From Aureimonas flava (GTDB lineage: Bacteria; Pseudomonadota; Alphaproteobacteria; Rhizobiales; Rhizobiaceae): 64,000 nucleotides of DNA. The DNA is taken from positions 150,627 through 214,626 of the forward strand of contig NZ_QYRN01000008.1 in NCBI RefSeq assembly GCF_003583935.1, given 5' to 3'. How positions within the stretch are numbered: position 1 is the first letter of the stretch; each line of letters starts with the position of its first letter. Made by a program: the position numbers and the translations under genes. Below are positions 48,723-57,845 of the stretch, piece after piece. Below the pieces are notes generated by a model, which saw only the letters and a list, made by a program, of their open reading frames with translations, was not told where the DNA came from and searched no databases.

Positions 48723-49655
48723 TCAGCCGAACCAGCCGGCGAAGAAGTCCGATCCCGCCTCGGCCACGAGGCGCCGCGCCGCCTCGGCCGCGCCCTCGGC
48801 GGCCTCGGCCTGCCCCAGCTCGAGTCGCGTCTCGTGCATCCGGGTGCCGTCGGGCGTCAGGATCATGCCGTGGAAGCGGAAGGCGTCGCCCTCCGGCCGG
48901 GCATGGGCGGCGATCGGCGTGCGGCAGGAGCCGTCGAGCACCGCCAGGAAGGCCCGCTCGGCCAGAAGCGCGCGATGCGTCTCGCCGTGGTCGAGCGGCG
49001 CCACCATGGCGGCCGCGCGCGCGTCGGCCGCGCGCTGCTGGACGCAGATGGCGCCCTGGCCGGGCGCCGGCGGAAACGCGTCGAGCTCGAGGACCTCGCC
49101 GGCGACGCCCGCCGCGTCCAGCCGGTTGAGGCCCGCCAGCGCCAGCAGCGTGCCCTCGACCTCGCCGCGCTCCAGCTTCTGGAGCCGCGTCTGGACGTTG
49201 CCGCGCAGGATCACGAGGTCGAGGTCGGGCCGCAGCCGCCGCAGGAGCGCCTGCCGACGCAGGGAGGCCGAGCCCACCCGCGCACCGTGGGGAAGGTCGG
49301 CGATCGCACGCGCGGAGCGCCCGATGAACACGTCGCGCACGTCCTCGCGCGGGAGGAAGGCGGTGAGCGCCAGCCCGTCCGGCACGGCGGTCGCCATGTC
49401 CTTGGAGGAGTGCACGGCGACGTCGATCCGCCCGTCCAGAAGCGCCTCCTCGATCTCCTTGGTGAAGAGCCCCTTGCCGCCGACCTCCGACAGGGCGCGG
49501 TCCTGGATCCGGTCGCCGGACGTGGAGATCACCACCACCTCGAACGCCTCTTCCGGCAAGGCGTGGGCCGCCATCAGCCGGGCGCGGACCTCGTGCGCCT
49601 GGACGAGCGCCAGCCGGCTGCCGCGCGTGCCGATGCGGAAGGGTTGGGAGGTCAT
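48723..49655 (-). CDS. hemC: Porphobilinogen deaminase (hydroxymethylbilane synthase)
   Basis: A 310-residue protein that joins four porphobilinogens. [14 protein letters not shown] at the start, [14 protein letters not shown] and [11 protein letters not shown] are diagnostic. Cys244 in [12 protein letters not shown] is the attachment site of the dipyrromethane cofactor. ATG at 49655 has AGG about eight bases upstream. It heads hemC-hemD-mitofilin-hemY and is divergent from tsaD with 145 bases between. Confidence 0.97.
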   Translation of the reverse strand: MTSQPFRIGTRGSRLALVQAHEVRARLMAAHALPEEAFEVVVISTSGDRIQDRALSEVGGKGLFTKEIEEALLDGRIDVAVHSSKDMATAVPDGLALTAFLPREDVRDVFIGRSARAIADLPHGARVGSASLRRQALLRRLRPDLDLVILRGNVQTRLQKLERGEVEGTLLALAGLNRLDAAGVAGEVLELDAFPPAPGQGAICVQQRAADARAAAMVAPLDHGETHRALLAERAFLAVLDGSCRTPIAAHARPEGDAFRFHGMILTPDGTRMHETRLELGQAEAAEGAAEAARRLVAEAGSDFFAGWFG

Positions 49656-49800
49656 GACATGCCTTTCGATCGCTCGGCCGGCCTCCCGAGGGCGCCGGCG
49701 CGCCCTTTCCCTACAACAGGCCGGCGGCCGGGTTCCACCGCAAAGCCCGCGCGCGGGGGAACGGTGGCGAAACCGCGCGCGCGCGGCTATGTGCTGAGCC

Positions 49801-50961
49801 ATGACCAAGCCCGCGCCCGATCCGGCCCCGACCGCCCCGCAGTTCCACGGCCCCCTTGTGCTGGGCCCCCTTGTGCTGGGCCCCCTTGTGCTGGGCATCG
49901 AGACGAGCTGCGACGAGACCGCCGCCGCCGTGGTGGCGCGCGATGGCGACGGGCGGGCGCGGATTCTGTCCAACGTGGTGCTGAGCCAGATCGGCGAACA
50001 CGCGGCCTTCGGGGGCGTGGTGCCCGAGATCGCCGCGCGCGCCCATGCCGAGGCGATCGGCGGGATCGTGTCGGCGGCGCTGGACGAGGCGGGCGTCGGG
50101 CTCGCGCGCATCGGCGCCGTTGCCGCGACGGTCGGGCCCGGCCTCGTGGGCGGCCTGATCGTCGGCGCCACCGCCGCCCGGGCCATCGCCCTGCCGCGCG
50201 GGCTGCCGTTCCTGGGCATCAACCACCTGGAGGGTCACGCCCTCACGCCGCGCCTGACCGACGGGCTCGCCTATCCCTATCTCCTGCTGCTGGTGTCGGG
50301 CGGCCATACACAGATCCTGCTGGTCGAGGGACTCGGGCGCTACGAGCGCTGGGGCACCACGATCGACGACGCGCTGGGCGAGGCCTTCGACAAGACCGCC
50401 AAGCTCCTGGAACTGCCCCATCCGGGCGGCCCCAGCGTCGAGCGCATGGCCGAGCGCGGCGACCCCGCCCGCTTCTCGCTGCCCCGGCCGCTACGCGGCG
50501 AGAAGCGGCTCGACTTCTCGTTCTCGGGCCTCAAGACCGCCGTGCGCCAAGCCGCCGAGGCCAACGCTCCGCTGGGCGAGGGGGACGTCGCGGACCTGTG
50601 CGCCGCGTTCCAGCGCGCCGCGAGCGAAAGCGTCGCCGACCGGCTGGTCCTGGCGCTGGCGCGCCTGCGCGACCGGTTCCCCGACCTCGCCGATCCGGTG
50701 CTCGCGGTGGCGGGGGGCGTGGCGGCCAACGGCGAGATCCGCCGGGCGCTGACCGCGCTCTGCGCGCGGGACGGGGTTCGCCTGGTCACCCCGCCGCACG
50801 CCCTGTGCACCGACAACGCGGCGATGATCGCCTATGCCGGGCTGGAGCGCCTGGAGGCGGGCGACCGCGACGCGGCGGCGGCGCCCGTGCGCCCGCGCTG
50901 GCCGCTGGACGAGACCGCCGCGCCGCGCCTCGGCTTCGGCAAGCGGGGGGCCAAGGCATGA
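49801..50961 (+). CDS. tsaD: tRNA threonylcarbamoyltransferase TsaD
   Basis: A 386-residue protein that with TsaB and TsaE adds threonylcarbamoyl to A37 of ANN-reading tRNAs. The phosphate loop GIETSCDET is at 32-40 and the iron-binding His pair is in NHLEGH (His142, His146). [12 protein letters not shown] is the third mark. The family normally reaches [10 protein letters not shown] within about ten residues; here 31 residues precede it, including three copies of GPLVL from a 15-bp tandem repeat. Each repeat has an in-frame GTG, so the start could vary. Its stop overlaps the gpsA ATG. Confidence 0.96.
   Translation: MTKPAPDPAPTAPQFHGPLVLGPLVLGPLVLGIETSCDETAAAVVARDGDGRARILSNVVLSQIGEHAAFGGVVPEIAARAHAEAIGGIVSAALDEAGVGLARIGAVAATVGPGLVGGLIVGATAARAIALPRGLPFLGINHLEGHALTPRLTDGLAYPYLLLLVSGGHTQILLVEGLGRYERWGTTIDDALGEAFDKTAKLLELPHPGGPSVERMAERGDPARFSLPRPLRGEKRLDFSFSGLKTAVRQAAEANAPLGEGDVADLCAAFQRAASESVADRLVLALARLRDRFPDLADPVLAVAGGVAANGEIRRALTALCARDGVRLVTPPHALCTDNAAMIAYAGLERLEAGDRDAAAAPVRPRWPLDETAAPRLGFGKRGAKA
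49849..49893. repeat. Perfect 15-bp tandem repeat, three copies, in the 5' end of tsaD
   Basis: GGCCCCCTTGTGCTG three times without mismatch (49849-49863, 49864-49878, 49879-49893). It encodes GPLVL three times in frame. Copy changes would add or remove five residues without shifting the frame. Confidence 0.95.
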
Positions 50962-51938
50962 GCGTCGCGGTGGTGGGCGGCGGCGCCTGGGGCACGGCGC
51001 TGGCGGCCGTGGCCGCGCGCGCCGGGCACGTCAACCTCCTGTTGCGCGATCCGGCGGTGGCCGAGGCGATCAACGCGCAGCGGAGCAACCCCGCCTATCT
51101 GCCCGGCATCGCCCTGCCGGCGACGATCCGGGCGGTGCTGGACCCCGCGCTCGCCCTCCGGGGCGCCGAGGTCGTGCTTCTGGTGACGCCCGCCCAGACG
51201 CTGCGCGCCGTCTGCCGGACGCTTCTCCCCGCCCTGCCGGGCGACGCCGCGCTGGTGCTCTGCGCCAAGGGCATCGAGCGCGACACCGGGCTCTTCGCGT
51301 CCGCCGTGGTGGAGGCCGAGCTGCCGGGCCGCCCGATCGCCGTGCTGTCGGGCCCGAGCTTCGCCGCCGACGTCGCCGCCGGTCTGCCCACGGCGGTGAC
51401 GCTGGCGGCGCGCGACGCCGCGCTCGCCGACGCGCTGGCGCGCCGCCTGTCGGGCCCGGCCTTCCGCATCTATGCGGGCACCGACGTCCTCGGCGTCGAG
51501 GCGGGCGGCGCGCTCAAGAACGTGCTGGCGATCGCGGCGGGCGCGAGCGCCGGCCTCGGCCTCGGCGCCTCGGCCCAGGCGGCGCTGGTGACGCGCGGCT
51601 TCGTGGAGCTGTCGCGCCTCGGCGAGGCGCTCGGCGCCGATCCGCGCACGCTGATGGGCCTGTCGGGCCTCGGCGACCTCGTGCTCACCTGCTCGGGCAC
51701 CCAGTCGCGCAACTTCGCCTACGGGCTGGCGCTCGGACGCGGGGACGACGTGGCCGCTCTGAAGCTCGCCGAGGGCGTGTTCTCGGCCGCGATCGCCGCC
51801 CGCCTGGCGCGCGAGCGCGGCATCGAGGCGCCGATCATCGAGGCCGTGGCCGGCATCCTCGACGGCTCGCTGCCGGTGGCCGACGCGGTGGCGGCGCTGC
51901 TCGCCCGCCCGCTGAAGCGCGAGTTCGAAACCGCTTGA
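50958..51938 (+). CDS. gpsA: Glycerol-3-phosphate dehydrogenase (NAD(P)+)
   Basis: A 326-residue protein that makes sn-glycerol 3-phosphate for phospholipids. The nucleotide loop is [12 protein letters not shown] at 5-16. The conserved [21 protein letters not shown] with catalytic Lys and [14 protein letters not shown] segments are present. It is coupled to tsaD by the ATGA overlap. An apparent 1034-residue open frame covering it begins far upstream in a shadow and is rejected. Confidence 0.96.
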   Translation: MSVAVVGGGAWGTALAAVAARAGHVNLLLRDPAVAEAINAQRSNPAYLPGIALPATIRAVLDPALALRGAEVVLLVTPAQTLRAVCRTLLPALPGDAALVLCAKGIERDTGLFASAVVEAELPGRPIAVLSGPSFAADVAAGLPTAVTLAARDAALADALARRLSGPAFRIYAGTDVLGVEAGGALKNVLAIAAGASAGLGLGASAQAALVTRGFVELSRLGEALGADPRTLMGLSGLGDLVLTCSGTQSRNFAYGLALGRGDDVAALKLAEGVFSAAIAARLARERGIEAPIIEAVAGILDGSLPVADAVAALLARPLKREFETA

Positions 51939-51990
51939 TCGCCCGGCCCGATTTGCTACGGGGCGGACAGCCAATCCCGGAGAAGCCCCG

Positions 51991-52281
51991 ATGCTCTACG
52001 CCCTGATCTGCGACGACCGCCCCGACGCCGGCACGCTGCGCGCCGACACGCGCCCCGCCCATCTCGAGCACCTGAAGGCGCTGGGCACCACGCTGAAGTT
52101 CGCCGGCCCCTTCCTGGACGCGGACGGCAAGCCGACCGGCAGCCTCCTGGTGGTGGAGGCGGAGAGCGAGGAGGCGGCCCGCGCGCTCGCCACCCGCGAT
52201 CCCTACGCCGTGGCGGGCCTCTTCTCCGGCGTGACGGCGCGCCGCTGGAACTGGACCGTCAACAACCCCGAGGGCAACTGA
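51991..52281 (+). CDS. YciI-like protein
   Basis: A 96-residue protein with the YciI fold: MLYALICDDRPDAGTLR, RPAHLEHLKALG with the conserved His pattern, GSLLVVEAESEEAARA and DPYAVAGLF. The family has a ferredoxin-like fold and suspected, unproved, catalysis. GGAGAAG lies upstream of the ATG. Located between gpsA and the EVE gene, as in related genomes, and probably in the tsaD operon. Confidence 0.93.
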   Translation: MLYALICDDRPDAGTLRADTRPAHLEHLKALGTTLKFAGPFLDADGKPTGSLLVVEAESEEAARALATRDPYAVAGLFSGVTARRWNWTVNNPEGN

Positions 52282-52286
52282 CCGTC

Positions 52287-52724
52287 ATGGCCTTCTGGCT
52301 GTTCAAGTCCGAGCCGTTCAAGTGGTCCTTCCAGCAGCAGAAGGACTGCGGGGCGGCCGGCACCGAGTGGACGGGCGTGCGCAACTACCAGGCCCGCAAC
52401 TTCATGCGCTCCATGGCGGTCGGCGAGCGCGGCTTCTTCTACCATTCCAACGAGGGCAAGGCGGTGGTGGGCGTGGTCGAGGTCTGCGCCCTCGCCCATC
52501 CCGACTCCACGGCCGACGATCCGCGCTGGGAATGCGTCGATATCCGCGCCGTGGCCGACATGCCGCGCCCGGTGACGCTGGATGCCGCCAAGGCGGAGCC
52601 GCGCCTCGGCGCGATGGTGCTGGTCACCAATTCGCGTCTGTCGGTGCAGCCGGTGACGCCCGACGAGTTCCGCACCGTCTGCGAGATGGGCGGCCTCGAC
52701 TGGCGAACCGCGTCGGGAACCTGA
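52287..52724 (+). CDS. EVE-domain protein (thymocyte nuclear protein-like)
   Basis: A 145-residue stand-alone EVE domain, in the PUA/YTH group that binds modified bases in RNA or DNA. MAFWLFKSEPFKWSF, GVRNYQARNFMRSM and FFYHSNEGKAVVGVVEV are clear family marks. Five bases separate it from the YciI stop. Its bacterial role is uncertain; links to modified-nucleotide sensing and anti-phage defence have been proposed for the superfamily. Cytoplasmic. Confidence 0.95.
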   Translation: MAFWLFKSEPFKWSFQQQKDCGAAGTEWTGVRNYQARNFMRSMAVGERGFFYHSNEGKAVVGVVEVCALAHPDSTADDPRWECVDIRAVADMPRPVTLDAAKAEPRLGAMVLVTNSRLSVQPVTPDEFRTVCEMGGLDWRTASGT

Positions 52725-52769
52725 GAGGGGCCGGAACGTTTCGCGAACGACCTGATCGCGGAGCGTTCC

Positions 52770-52994
52770 ATGACCGATGCCAACCCCAAGGCGGATGCCG
52801 CCAACTCCAACACGGTGAAGGACCCGGACGACTGGACCACCGGCGACGAGCCGATGACCGGCGCCCAGGCCTCCTACCTCAAGACCCTGTGCGAGGAGAC
52901 CGACCACCCGTTCGACGACACGCTCACCAAGGGCGACGCGTCCAAGCTGATCGACGAGCTGCAGGACAAGAGCAAGCGCCTGAAGAACGGCTGA
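52770..52994 (+). CDS. DUF3072 protein
   Basis: A 74-residue acidic protein. DPDDWTTGDEPMTGAQ and ASYLKTLCEETDHPFDD make the DUF3072 family clear; these are short cytoplasmic proteins with a helix-rich, possibly SAP-like end (TKGDASKLIDELQDKS). Function is unknown. The ATG at 52770 is the only one that keeps the conserved part. A strong terminator follows. Confidence 0.9.
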   Translation: MTDANPKADAANSNTVKDPDDWTTGDEPMTGAQASYLKTLCEETDHPFDDTLTKGDASKLIDELQDKSKRLKNG

Positions 52995-53014
52995 GCCGCC
53001 TTCGCCGCAGCCGA

Positions 53015-53052
53015 AACGAAAAGGCCGCCCTCGACGGGGCGGCCTTTTCGTT
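53015..53052. terminator. Bidirectional terminator after DUF3072
   Basis: A 15-bp perfect stem (53015-53029 with 53038-53052). The stem contains AAAA on one side and TTTT on the other, so it can stop transcripts from both the plus genes and the convergent small gene. Confidence 0.85.
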
Positions 53053-53091
53053 CGCGATCGCGGCCATGCCGTGGCACGAGGGGAATCGGCC

Positions 53092-53175
53092 TCAGTGCAG
53101 GAAGCCGAAGATCCACAGAAGAAGAATGATCGGAATGGGAATGCCGATCAGCCAGAGAAGGCCACCCTTGAGCAT
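53092..53175 (-). CDS. Very small membrane peptide (27 aa)
   Basis: A 27-residue hydrophobic peptide (MLKGGLLWLIGIPIP, then an Ile/Leu-rich helix and WIFGFLH). It is too short for normal gene finders. It ends just before the shared terminator, and AAAGGA lies upstream of the ATG. The single membrane helix with an internal PIP turn resembles small stress-related membrane peptides known in many proteobacteria, but I cannot name a family. Evidence is composition and position. Confidence 0.5.
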   Translation of the reverse strand: MLKGGLLWLIGIPIPIILLLWIFGFLH

Positions 53176-53253
53176 CGTTGTCGGTCCTTTGCAGTGGTCT
53201 TGCCGTGAAACCGCCCATGCGGGCTTCGGTTCCCGTTTTCGTGAGGTCGCGCG

Positions 53254-53952
53254 ATGAGGGAGCGCCGGGACCGACGCGACTTCGTGCTCGCCAACACCGC
53301 GCCGCTGCGCCCGCCGCACGTGCCCGAGATCGTGCTCCATCTCGCCGACGAGGCGCACGAGCTCTGGGCGAAGACGGAGGAGGCGCTGGAGGCGATCGGC
53401 CTGCCGCCGCCCTTCTGGGCCTTCGCCTGGGCCGGCGGCCAGGGACTGGCGCGCCACGTGCTCGACCATCCGGCCCTGGTGGCCGGCCGGCGCGTCGTGG
53501 ACTTCGCCTCCGGCTCCGGCTTGGTGGCGGTGGCCGCGGCGAAGGCGGGCGCCGCGAGCGTCCAGGCGCTGGACGTCGATCCGTTCGCGCGCGAGGCGGC
53601 GGAGCTGAACGCCGCGCTGAATGGCGTCGCCTTCCGGACCGTGAGCGAGGACCGCATCGGGCGGGCGCTCGACGCCGACGTGCTGCTCGCCGGCGACGTC
53701 TTCTACGACCGGGAGTTCGCCGCGCGCCTCGCGCCCTGGTTCGACCGGCTGGCCGCGGAAGGCACGTTGGTCCTGGTGGGCGATCCCGGCCGCGCCTACC
53801 TGCCCCGCGACCGCGTCGAGCGCCTCGCCGTCTACGAGGTGCCGGTGACGCGCGCGCTGGAGGACGCGGAGGTCAAGCGCACCACCGTCTGGCGCTGGAG
53901 GGGCGACCGGCGCCCCCTTCCCGGGCTCGACGCGCAAGCCCCGCCGGCATAG
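53254..53952 (+). CDS. Class I methyltransferase, ETFB-lysine-methyltransferase-like
   Basis: A 232-residue protein. ETF-beta lysine methyltransferase relatives have PPPFWAFAWAGGQGLARHVLDHP followed by VVDFASGSGLVAVAAAKAG, both seen here; each quoted span is a family mark. The late DVFYDREFAARL and WRWR are also typical. The likely target is a lysine on the electron-transfer flavoprotein or a related protein, by inference. The start is ATG at 53254. The next gene follows after 25 bases and may share a transcript. Confidence 0.85.
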   Translation: MRERRDRRDFVLANTAPLRPPHVPEIVLHLADEAHELWAKTEEALEAIGLPPPFWAFAWAGGQGLARHVLDHPALVAGRRVVDFASGSGLVAVAAAKAGAASVQALDVDPFAREAAELNAALNGVAFRTVSEDRIGRALDADVLLAGDVFYDREFAARLAPWFDRLAAEGTLVLVGDPGRAYLPRDRVERLAVYEVPVTRALEDAEVKRTTVWRWRGDRRPLPGLDAQAPPA

Positions 53953-53977
53953 CCTCGGGCGCCGCCGGGGAGGATCC

Positions 53978-54787
53978 ATGAGCCCGCATCGCGAACCGCC
54001 GTTCCAGCTCGCCGTGTGCGCCGAGACCGTCTACGCCGCGCTGCCCGTGCGCGAGCGTCTGGCGCGGCTGACGGCGGCTGGCTTCCTGGTGGAGATCTGG
54101 GACTGGACCCGTCACGACATCGCGATGCTGGCCGCCTCCGGCGCGTGCTTCTCGTCGATGACCGGCTACGTCACCGGCCGGCTCGCCGACGATGCCGGCG
54201 CCGAGGCGCTCCTGGCGAGCGCCGCCCGCTCGATTCCGGTGGCGCGCGAGCTCGGCTGTCCGCGCCTCAATCTCCACGGCACCGGCCTCGACGCGCACGG
54301 CCAAGCCCTGGTGCCGGCCGAGACGGTGAGCGGAGCGATGTGGATCAAGGCGGTGGATACGCTGCGCCGCATCGCCGATCTCGGCGAGCGGGAGGGCGTG
54401 ACCTTCGTGCTGGAGAACCTCAACCGCGAGGTCGACCATCCCGGCGTGCCCTTCGCGAGGGCCGCCGACACGATCGCGCTGGTGGCGGCGGTGGACAGTC
54501 CGGGCCTGCGCCTCAACCTCGACCTCTACCATGCGCAGATCGACGAGGGGAACCTGATCGAGCTGTGCCGCCGCGCCCTGCCGCTGATCGGCGAGATCCA
54601 GGTGGCGGACGTGCCCGGCCGCCACGAGCCGGGCACCGGCGAGATCAACTATCCCGCGGTGGCGCGTGCGCTCGACGCGATGGGCTATCGCGGCGTGATC
54701 GGCCTCGAAGCCTGGCCGGAGAGCGACGACGAGACGGCGCTCCGCCGCTTCCGCGAGTCGTTCCTGCCGCTCACTCCGCCGGCGTAG
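53978..54787 (+). CDS. hyi: Hydroxypyruvate isomerase
   Basis: A 269-residue TIM-barrel enzyme of the AP-endonuclease-2/hydroxypyruvate isomerase family, which interconverts hydroxypyruvate and tartronate semialdehyde. GVTFVLENLNREVDHPG, LNLDLYHAQIDEGNL and QVADVPGRHEPGTGEINYP are the diagnostic metal-binding segments. No glyoxylate carboligase or tartronate reductase gene is in the window, so related 2-keto-sugar isomerases of the same family are possible. GGAGGATCC precedes the ATG. Its end overlaps the convergent oxidoreductase gene by 17 bases. Confidence 0.88.
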   Translation: MSPHREPPFQLAVCAETVYAALPVRERLARLTAAGFLVEIWDWTRHDIAMLAASGACFSSMTGYVTGRLADDAGAEALLASAARSIPVARELGCPRLNLHGTGLDAHGQALVPAETVSGAMWIKAVDTLRRIADLGEREGVTFVLENLNREVDHPGVPFARAADTIALVAAVDSPGLRLNLDLYHAQIDEGNLIELCRRALPLIGEIQVADVPGRHEPGTGEINYPAVARALDAMGYRGVIGLEAWPESDDETALRRFRESFLPLTPPA

Positions 54788-57122
54788 CGGCGGCCTGCGC
54801 GGTCGCCGGATCCGTCGCCCGCCGCACGCGGATCGGCACCGACTTCGCGGCCGGGACATGGCTGTCCTTGGCGTGGTGCCAGAGCGGGATCAGGCGGTTG
54901 AGCTCGGGATAGTAGCCGCCGACGTCGCCCTTCGGCAGCTTGTACGCGTGCACGCGCAAGCCCTTCACCCGCCGATCCACGCCGTCGTCGGCATGGGTCT
55001 CGACATCCACGAGGTCCTGGTCGCGCAACTGGAGGCGGGCCATGTCCTCGCCGTTCATCAGCAGCACCATGCGCGAGCCCGAGATGCCGCGAAGGCGGTC
55101 GTCGTAGCCGTAGACCGTGGTGTTGAACTGGTCGTTGGAGCGCAGCGTCATCAGGGTGAAGACGTCGGGACCGCGCGTGTCGATGTCGGGATCGGTGTCG
55201 AACCCGTCCTCGGGCACGTGGAAGTTGGCCTTGCCGTTCTCGGTCTTCCATTCGCGCCGGCAGGCCGGCAGGTCCCGGTGGAAGCCACCAGGCTGGAGGA
55301 AGCGCTTGTTGAAGTCGGCGAAATACTGCGGATAGGCGCGCTCGATCTCGTCGCGCACCTTGGCGTAGTCGCCGACCCACTCGTCCCAGGGAATGGTGGA
55401 GCGCCCCGGCACCGTGGCCTTGGCGATCTCGGCGACGATCCGGGGCTCGGACAGGAGCTCGGGCGAAGCCGGCGGCCGCCAGCCCTTGGAGCCGTGGATG
55501 CAGGCGGTGGAATCCTCGATCGACACGGTCTGGTCGCCCGAGGCCTGGCGGTCGCGCTCGATCCGCCCGAGGCAGGGCAGGATGAAGGTGACCGCCCCCG
55601 GCAGGAGGTGGTTGCGGTTGAGCTTGGTGGAGATCTGCACGTGGAGACGCAGGTTGCGCCACGCCGTCTCGATCGCCTCGGTCTCGGGCACCGCGCGCGA
55701 GAAGTTGCCGCCGAGGCCGATGAAGGCCTTCACCGAGCCGTCCAGGATGCCCTGGCAGGCCTCCACCGTCGCCATGCCCTTCTCGCGCGGCGGCTCGAAG
55801 CCGTAGAACTCCCGGAACTTGTCGAGCGGGGCGAGTTCGGGCTTCTCGGTGATGCCCACCGTGCGCTGCCCCTGCACGTTGGAATGGCCGCGGATCGGCG
55901 AGATGCCGGCGCCGCGCTTGCCGATATTGCCGCGCATCAGGAGCAGGTTCGTCAGCATGCGCACGTTGTCGACGCCGTTCCGGTGCTGGGTGAGCCCCAT
56001 GCCGTAATGGGCCATCACCGCGTCGGAGCGCGCATAGGTCCGACCGACCTCCTCCAGCTCGGCGCGCGCGAGCCCAGAGCGGCGCTCGATCGATTCCCAG
56101 GACGCGTCGCGCACGAAGCGCTCGAACGCCTCGAACCCGTGGCAGTGCTCGGCGATGAAGGCGGTGTCGAGGACGCGCGCCGCCCCCGCCGCCACGGCCT
56201 CGTCGTCGAGTTGGAACACCGTCTTGGCGATGCCGGTCATGGCCGCGATGTCGCCGCCGCAGCGGAGCTGGAAATACTCGCTCGACATCTTGGTGCCGGC
56301 GCCGGGCGACAGCATCTCGGCGGGCGACTGCGGGTTCTTGAACCGCATCTGCCCCCGCTCCTCCACCGGGTTGAAGGTGAAGACGGGCACGCCCCGCTTG
56401 CGCGCCTCCTGCAGCGGATGGAGCAGGCGCGGCGCGTTGGTGCCGGTGTTGTGGCCGAAGAAGAGCATCATGTCGCAATGCTCGAAGTCCTCGTAGACCA
56501 CCGTGCCGACCGGCGAGCCGATAGACAGCGGCAGGCCGACCGAGGTGGACTCGTGGCACATGTTGGAACTGTCGGGCAGGTTCTGCGAGCCGTAGACCCG
56601 CGCCAGGAGCTGGTACATGTAGCTCGTCTCGAGCGAGGCGCGGCCCGAGGCGTAGAAGATCACCGACTTGGGATCCAGCGCCTGCAGCTCGCGCCCGATC
56701 TCGGCGAACGCGCTGTCCCAGGACACCGGCACGTACTGGTCGAGCGAGGCGTCGTAGCGCATCGGGCTCGTCAGCCGGCCGTTCTTCTCCAGGTCGTGGT
56801 CCGGCCAGTCGAGCAGCTCCGACACCTTGTGCCGGGCGAAGAAGTCACGGCTGGTGCGTCGCTTGGTCTGCTCCCAGATCGTCGCCTTGGCGCCGTTCTC
56901 GCAGAACTCGAACGTGTTGGCGTCGGCGGGCTTGGCCCAGGAGCAGGACACGCAGGCGAAGCCGTCCGGCTTGTTCTGCTTGTAGAGCGTGTTCCAGATG
57001 GTCGAGATGGCCAGCCCCTCGGCCAGGCTCTTCTGGGCGAGCGACTTCACTGAGCCCCAGCCGCCCGTCGGCTCGTCGTAGGGCGCCACGGTGGGTTCGG
57101 GCTGGATCTCGCTGCGCTTCAT
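54771..57122 (-). CDS. FdhF/YdeP-family molybdopterin oxidoreductase
   Basis: A 783-residue molybdenum bis-MGD enzyme of the YdeP (FdhA-like) branch. The N-terminus has CVSCSWAKP but not the four-Cys iron-sulfur site of true formate dehydrogenases. Then come NMCHESTSVGLPLSIG, FFGHNTGTNAPRLLHP, the Mo-domain GLTQHRNGVDNVRM and the C-terminal beta domain LMTLRSNDQFNTTVYGYDDR. In E. coli YdeP aids acid tolerance; the substrate here is unknown. No signal peptide or maturation gene is nearby. The start at 57122 begins MKRSEIQPEP. Confidence 0.92.
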   Translation of the reverse strand: MKRSEIQPEPTVAPYDEPTGGWGSVKSLAQKSLAEGLAISTIWNTLYKQNKPDGFACVSCSWAKPADANTFEFCENGAKATIWEQTKRRTSRDFFARHKVSELLDWPDHDLEKNGRLTSPMRYDASLDQYVPVSWDSAFAEIGRELQALDPKSVIFYASGRASLETSYMYQLLARVYGSQNLPDSSNMCHESTSVGLPLSIGSPVGTVVYEDFEHCDMMLFFGHNTGTNAPRLLHPLQEARKRGVPVFTFNPVEERGQMRFKNPQSPAEMLSPGAGTKMSSEYFQLRCGGDIAAMTGIAKTVFQLDDEAVAAGAARVLDTAFIAEHCHGFEAFERFVRDASWESIERRSGLARAELEEVGRTYARSDAVMAHYGMGLTQHRNGVDNVRMLTNLLLMRGNIGKRGAGISPIRGHSNVQGQRTVGITEKPELAPLDKFREFYGFEPPREKGMATVEACQGILDGSVKAFIGLGGNFSRAVPETEAIETAWRNLRLHVQISTKLNRNHLLPGAVTFILPCLGRIERDRQASGDQTVSIEDSTACIHGSKGWRPPASPELLSEPRIVAEIAKATVPGRSTIPWDEWVGDYAKVRDEIERAYPQYFADFNKRFLQPGGFHRDLPACRREWKTENGKANFHVPEDGFDTDPDIDTRGPDVFTLMTLRSNDQFNTTVYGYDDRLRGISGSRMVLLMNGEDMARLQLRDQDLVDVETHADDGVDRRVKGLRVHAYKLPKGDVGGYYPELNRLIPLWHHAKDSHVPAAKSVPIRVRRATDPATAQAAATPAE

Positions 57123-57208
57123 GACGGCATGCCTCGGTCGGAACATGGATGGGCTCGCCCTCACTGGACGCGCGAGCCGCCCCGCCGGTTCCCGCGCCGC
57201 GCGCGATC

Positions 57209-57775
57209 CTATCGCCGCACCGCCAATCGCGCGCCCGGCCGCAGGAAGGGCGCGAGCCGACCCATGTCGCGCCGCGAGACCGCGACGCAGCCCTCCGTGG
57301 GCGCGTAGGCCGGACGCGCGACATGGAGGAAGATCGCGCTGCCGAGCCCGCGGGCGCGCCGGCCGAGGTTCCAGTCCAGCACCACCACCACGTCGTAGAG
57401 CGCGTCGGCGCGCCGCATCGTCTCGGCGCTGGCGCCCATCGGCAGGCGCACCGGGCGGTTGTAGGCCGGATGGCCCGGGGCGTCGCACCACCCGTCCTCG
57501 GCGCGCGCCCGGCGCACGGGCAGGCCCGGCAGGCGCAGCGGCGCACCGCGCGGGCCGCCGCGGAGATAGGCCGCCACGACGGGCATGGCGGCGAGCGGCG
57601 TCGCCCCGTCGCCCTCGCGCTTTCGCGAGCTGACGCCGGAACGCCCGAGCGCGCAGCGAAGGCGCAGCGGACCGGCCGCCAGGATGCCCCGTCGCCCGTC
57701 GAGCGGCGAGGGACGCACCAGAAGAAGCGGCCCAGAACGGGGTTTCCGGGGCCTGGGGGGTGGAAAAAGCCGCAT
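57209..57775 (-). CDS. L,D-transpeptidase (YkuD-type), non-exported form
   Basis: A 188-residue YkuD-domain protein. LLLVRPSPLDGRRGILAAG, SSRKREGDGATPL and EDGWCDAPGHPAYNRPVRLP are typical of the short family whose members make 3-3 peptidoglycan links. Catalytic His and Cys lie in FLHVARPAYAPTEGCVAVS. No signal peptide is obvious; the N-terminus is Pro/Arg-rich. ATG at 57775 is chosen; a GTG three codons upstream is possible. It is divergent from cenR, which in relatives controls the envelope. Confidence 0.88.
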   Translation of the reverse strand: MRLFPPPRPRKPRSGPLLLVRPSPLDGRRGILAAGPLRLRCALGRSGVSSRKREGDGATPLAAMPVVAAYLRGGPRGAPLRLPGLPVRRARAEDGWCDAPGHPAYNRPVRLPMGASAETMRRADALYDVVVVLDWNLGRRARGLGSAIFLHVARPAYAPTEGCVAVSRRDMGRLAPFLRPGARLAVRR

Positions 57776-57845
57776 TCCGCTCACAAATTGTTACAAAGCC
57801 GGGCGCGAATCGTCGCCCGGCCGGACCTCGAGACGGGATTCTTGA

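Noticed and set aside
48834..51938. A plus-strand open frame of 1034 codons
   Set aside because: Only its last third is real (gpsA from 50958). The upstream part is antisense to hemC and overlaps tsaD in another frame; GC-rich DNA opens such frames by chance.
54771..57122. Formate dehydrogenase as identity of the molybdopterin enzyme
   Set aside because: The N-terminal four-Cys iron-sulfur site is incomplete and the motifs follow the YdeP branch.
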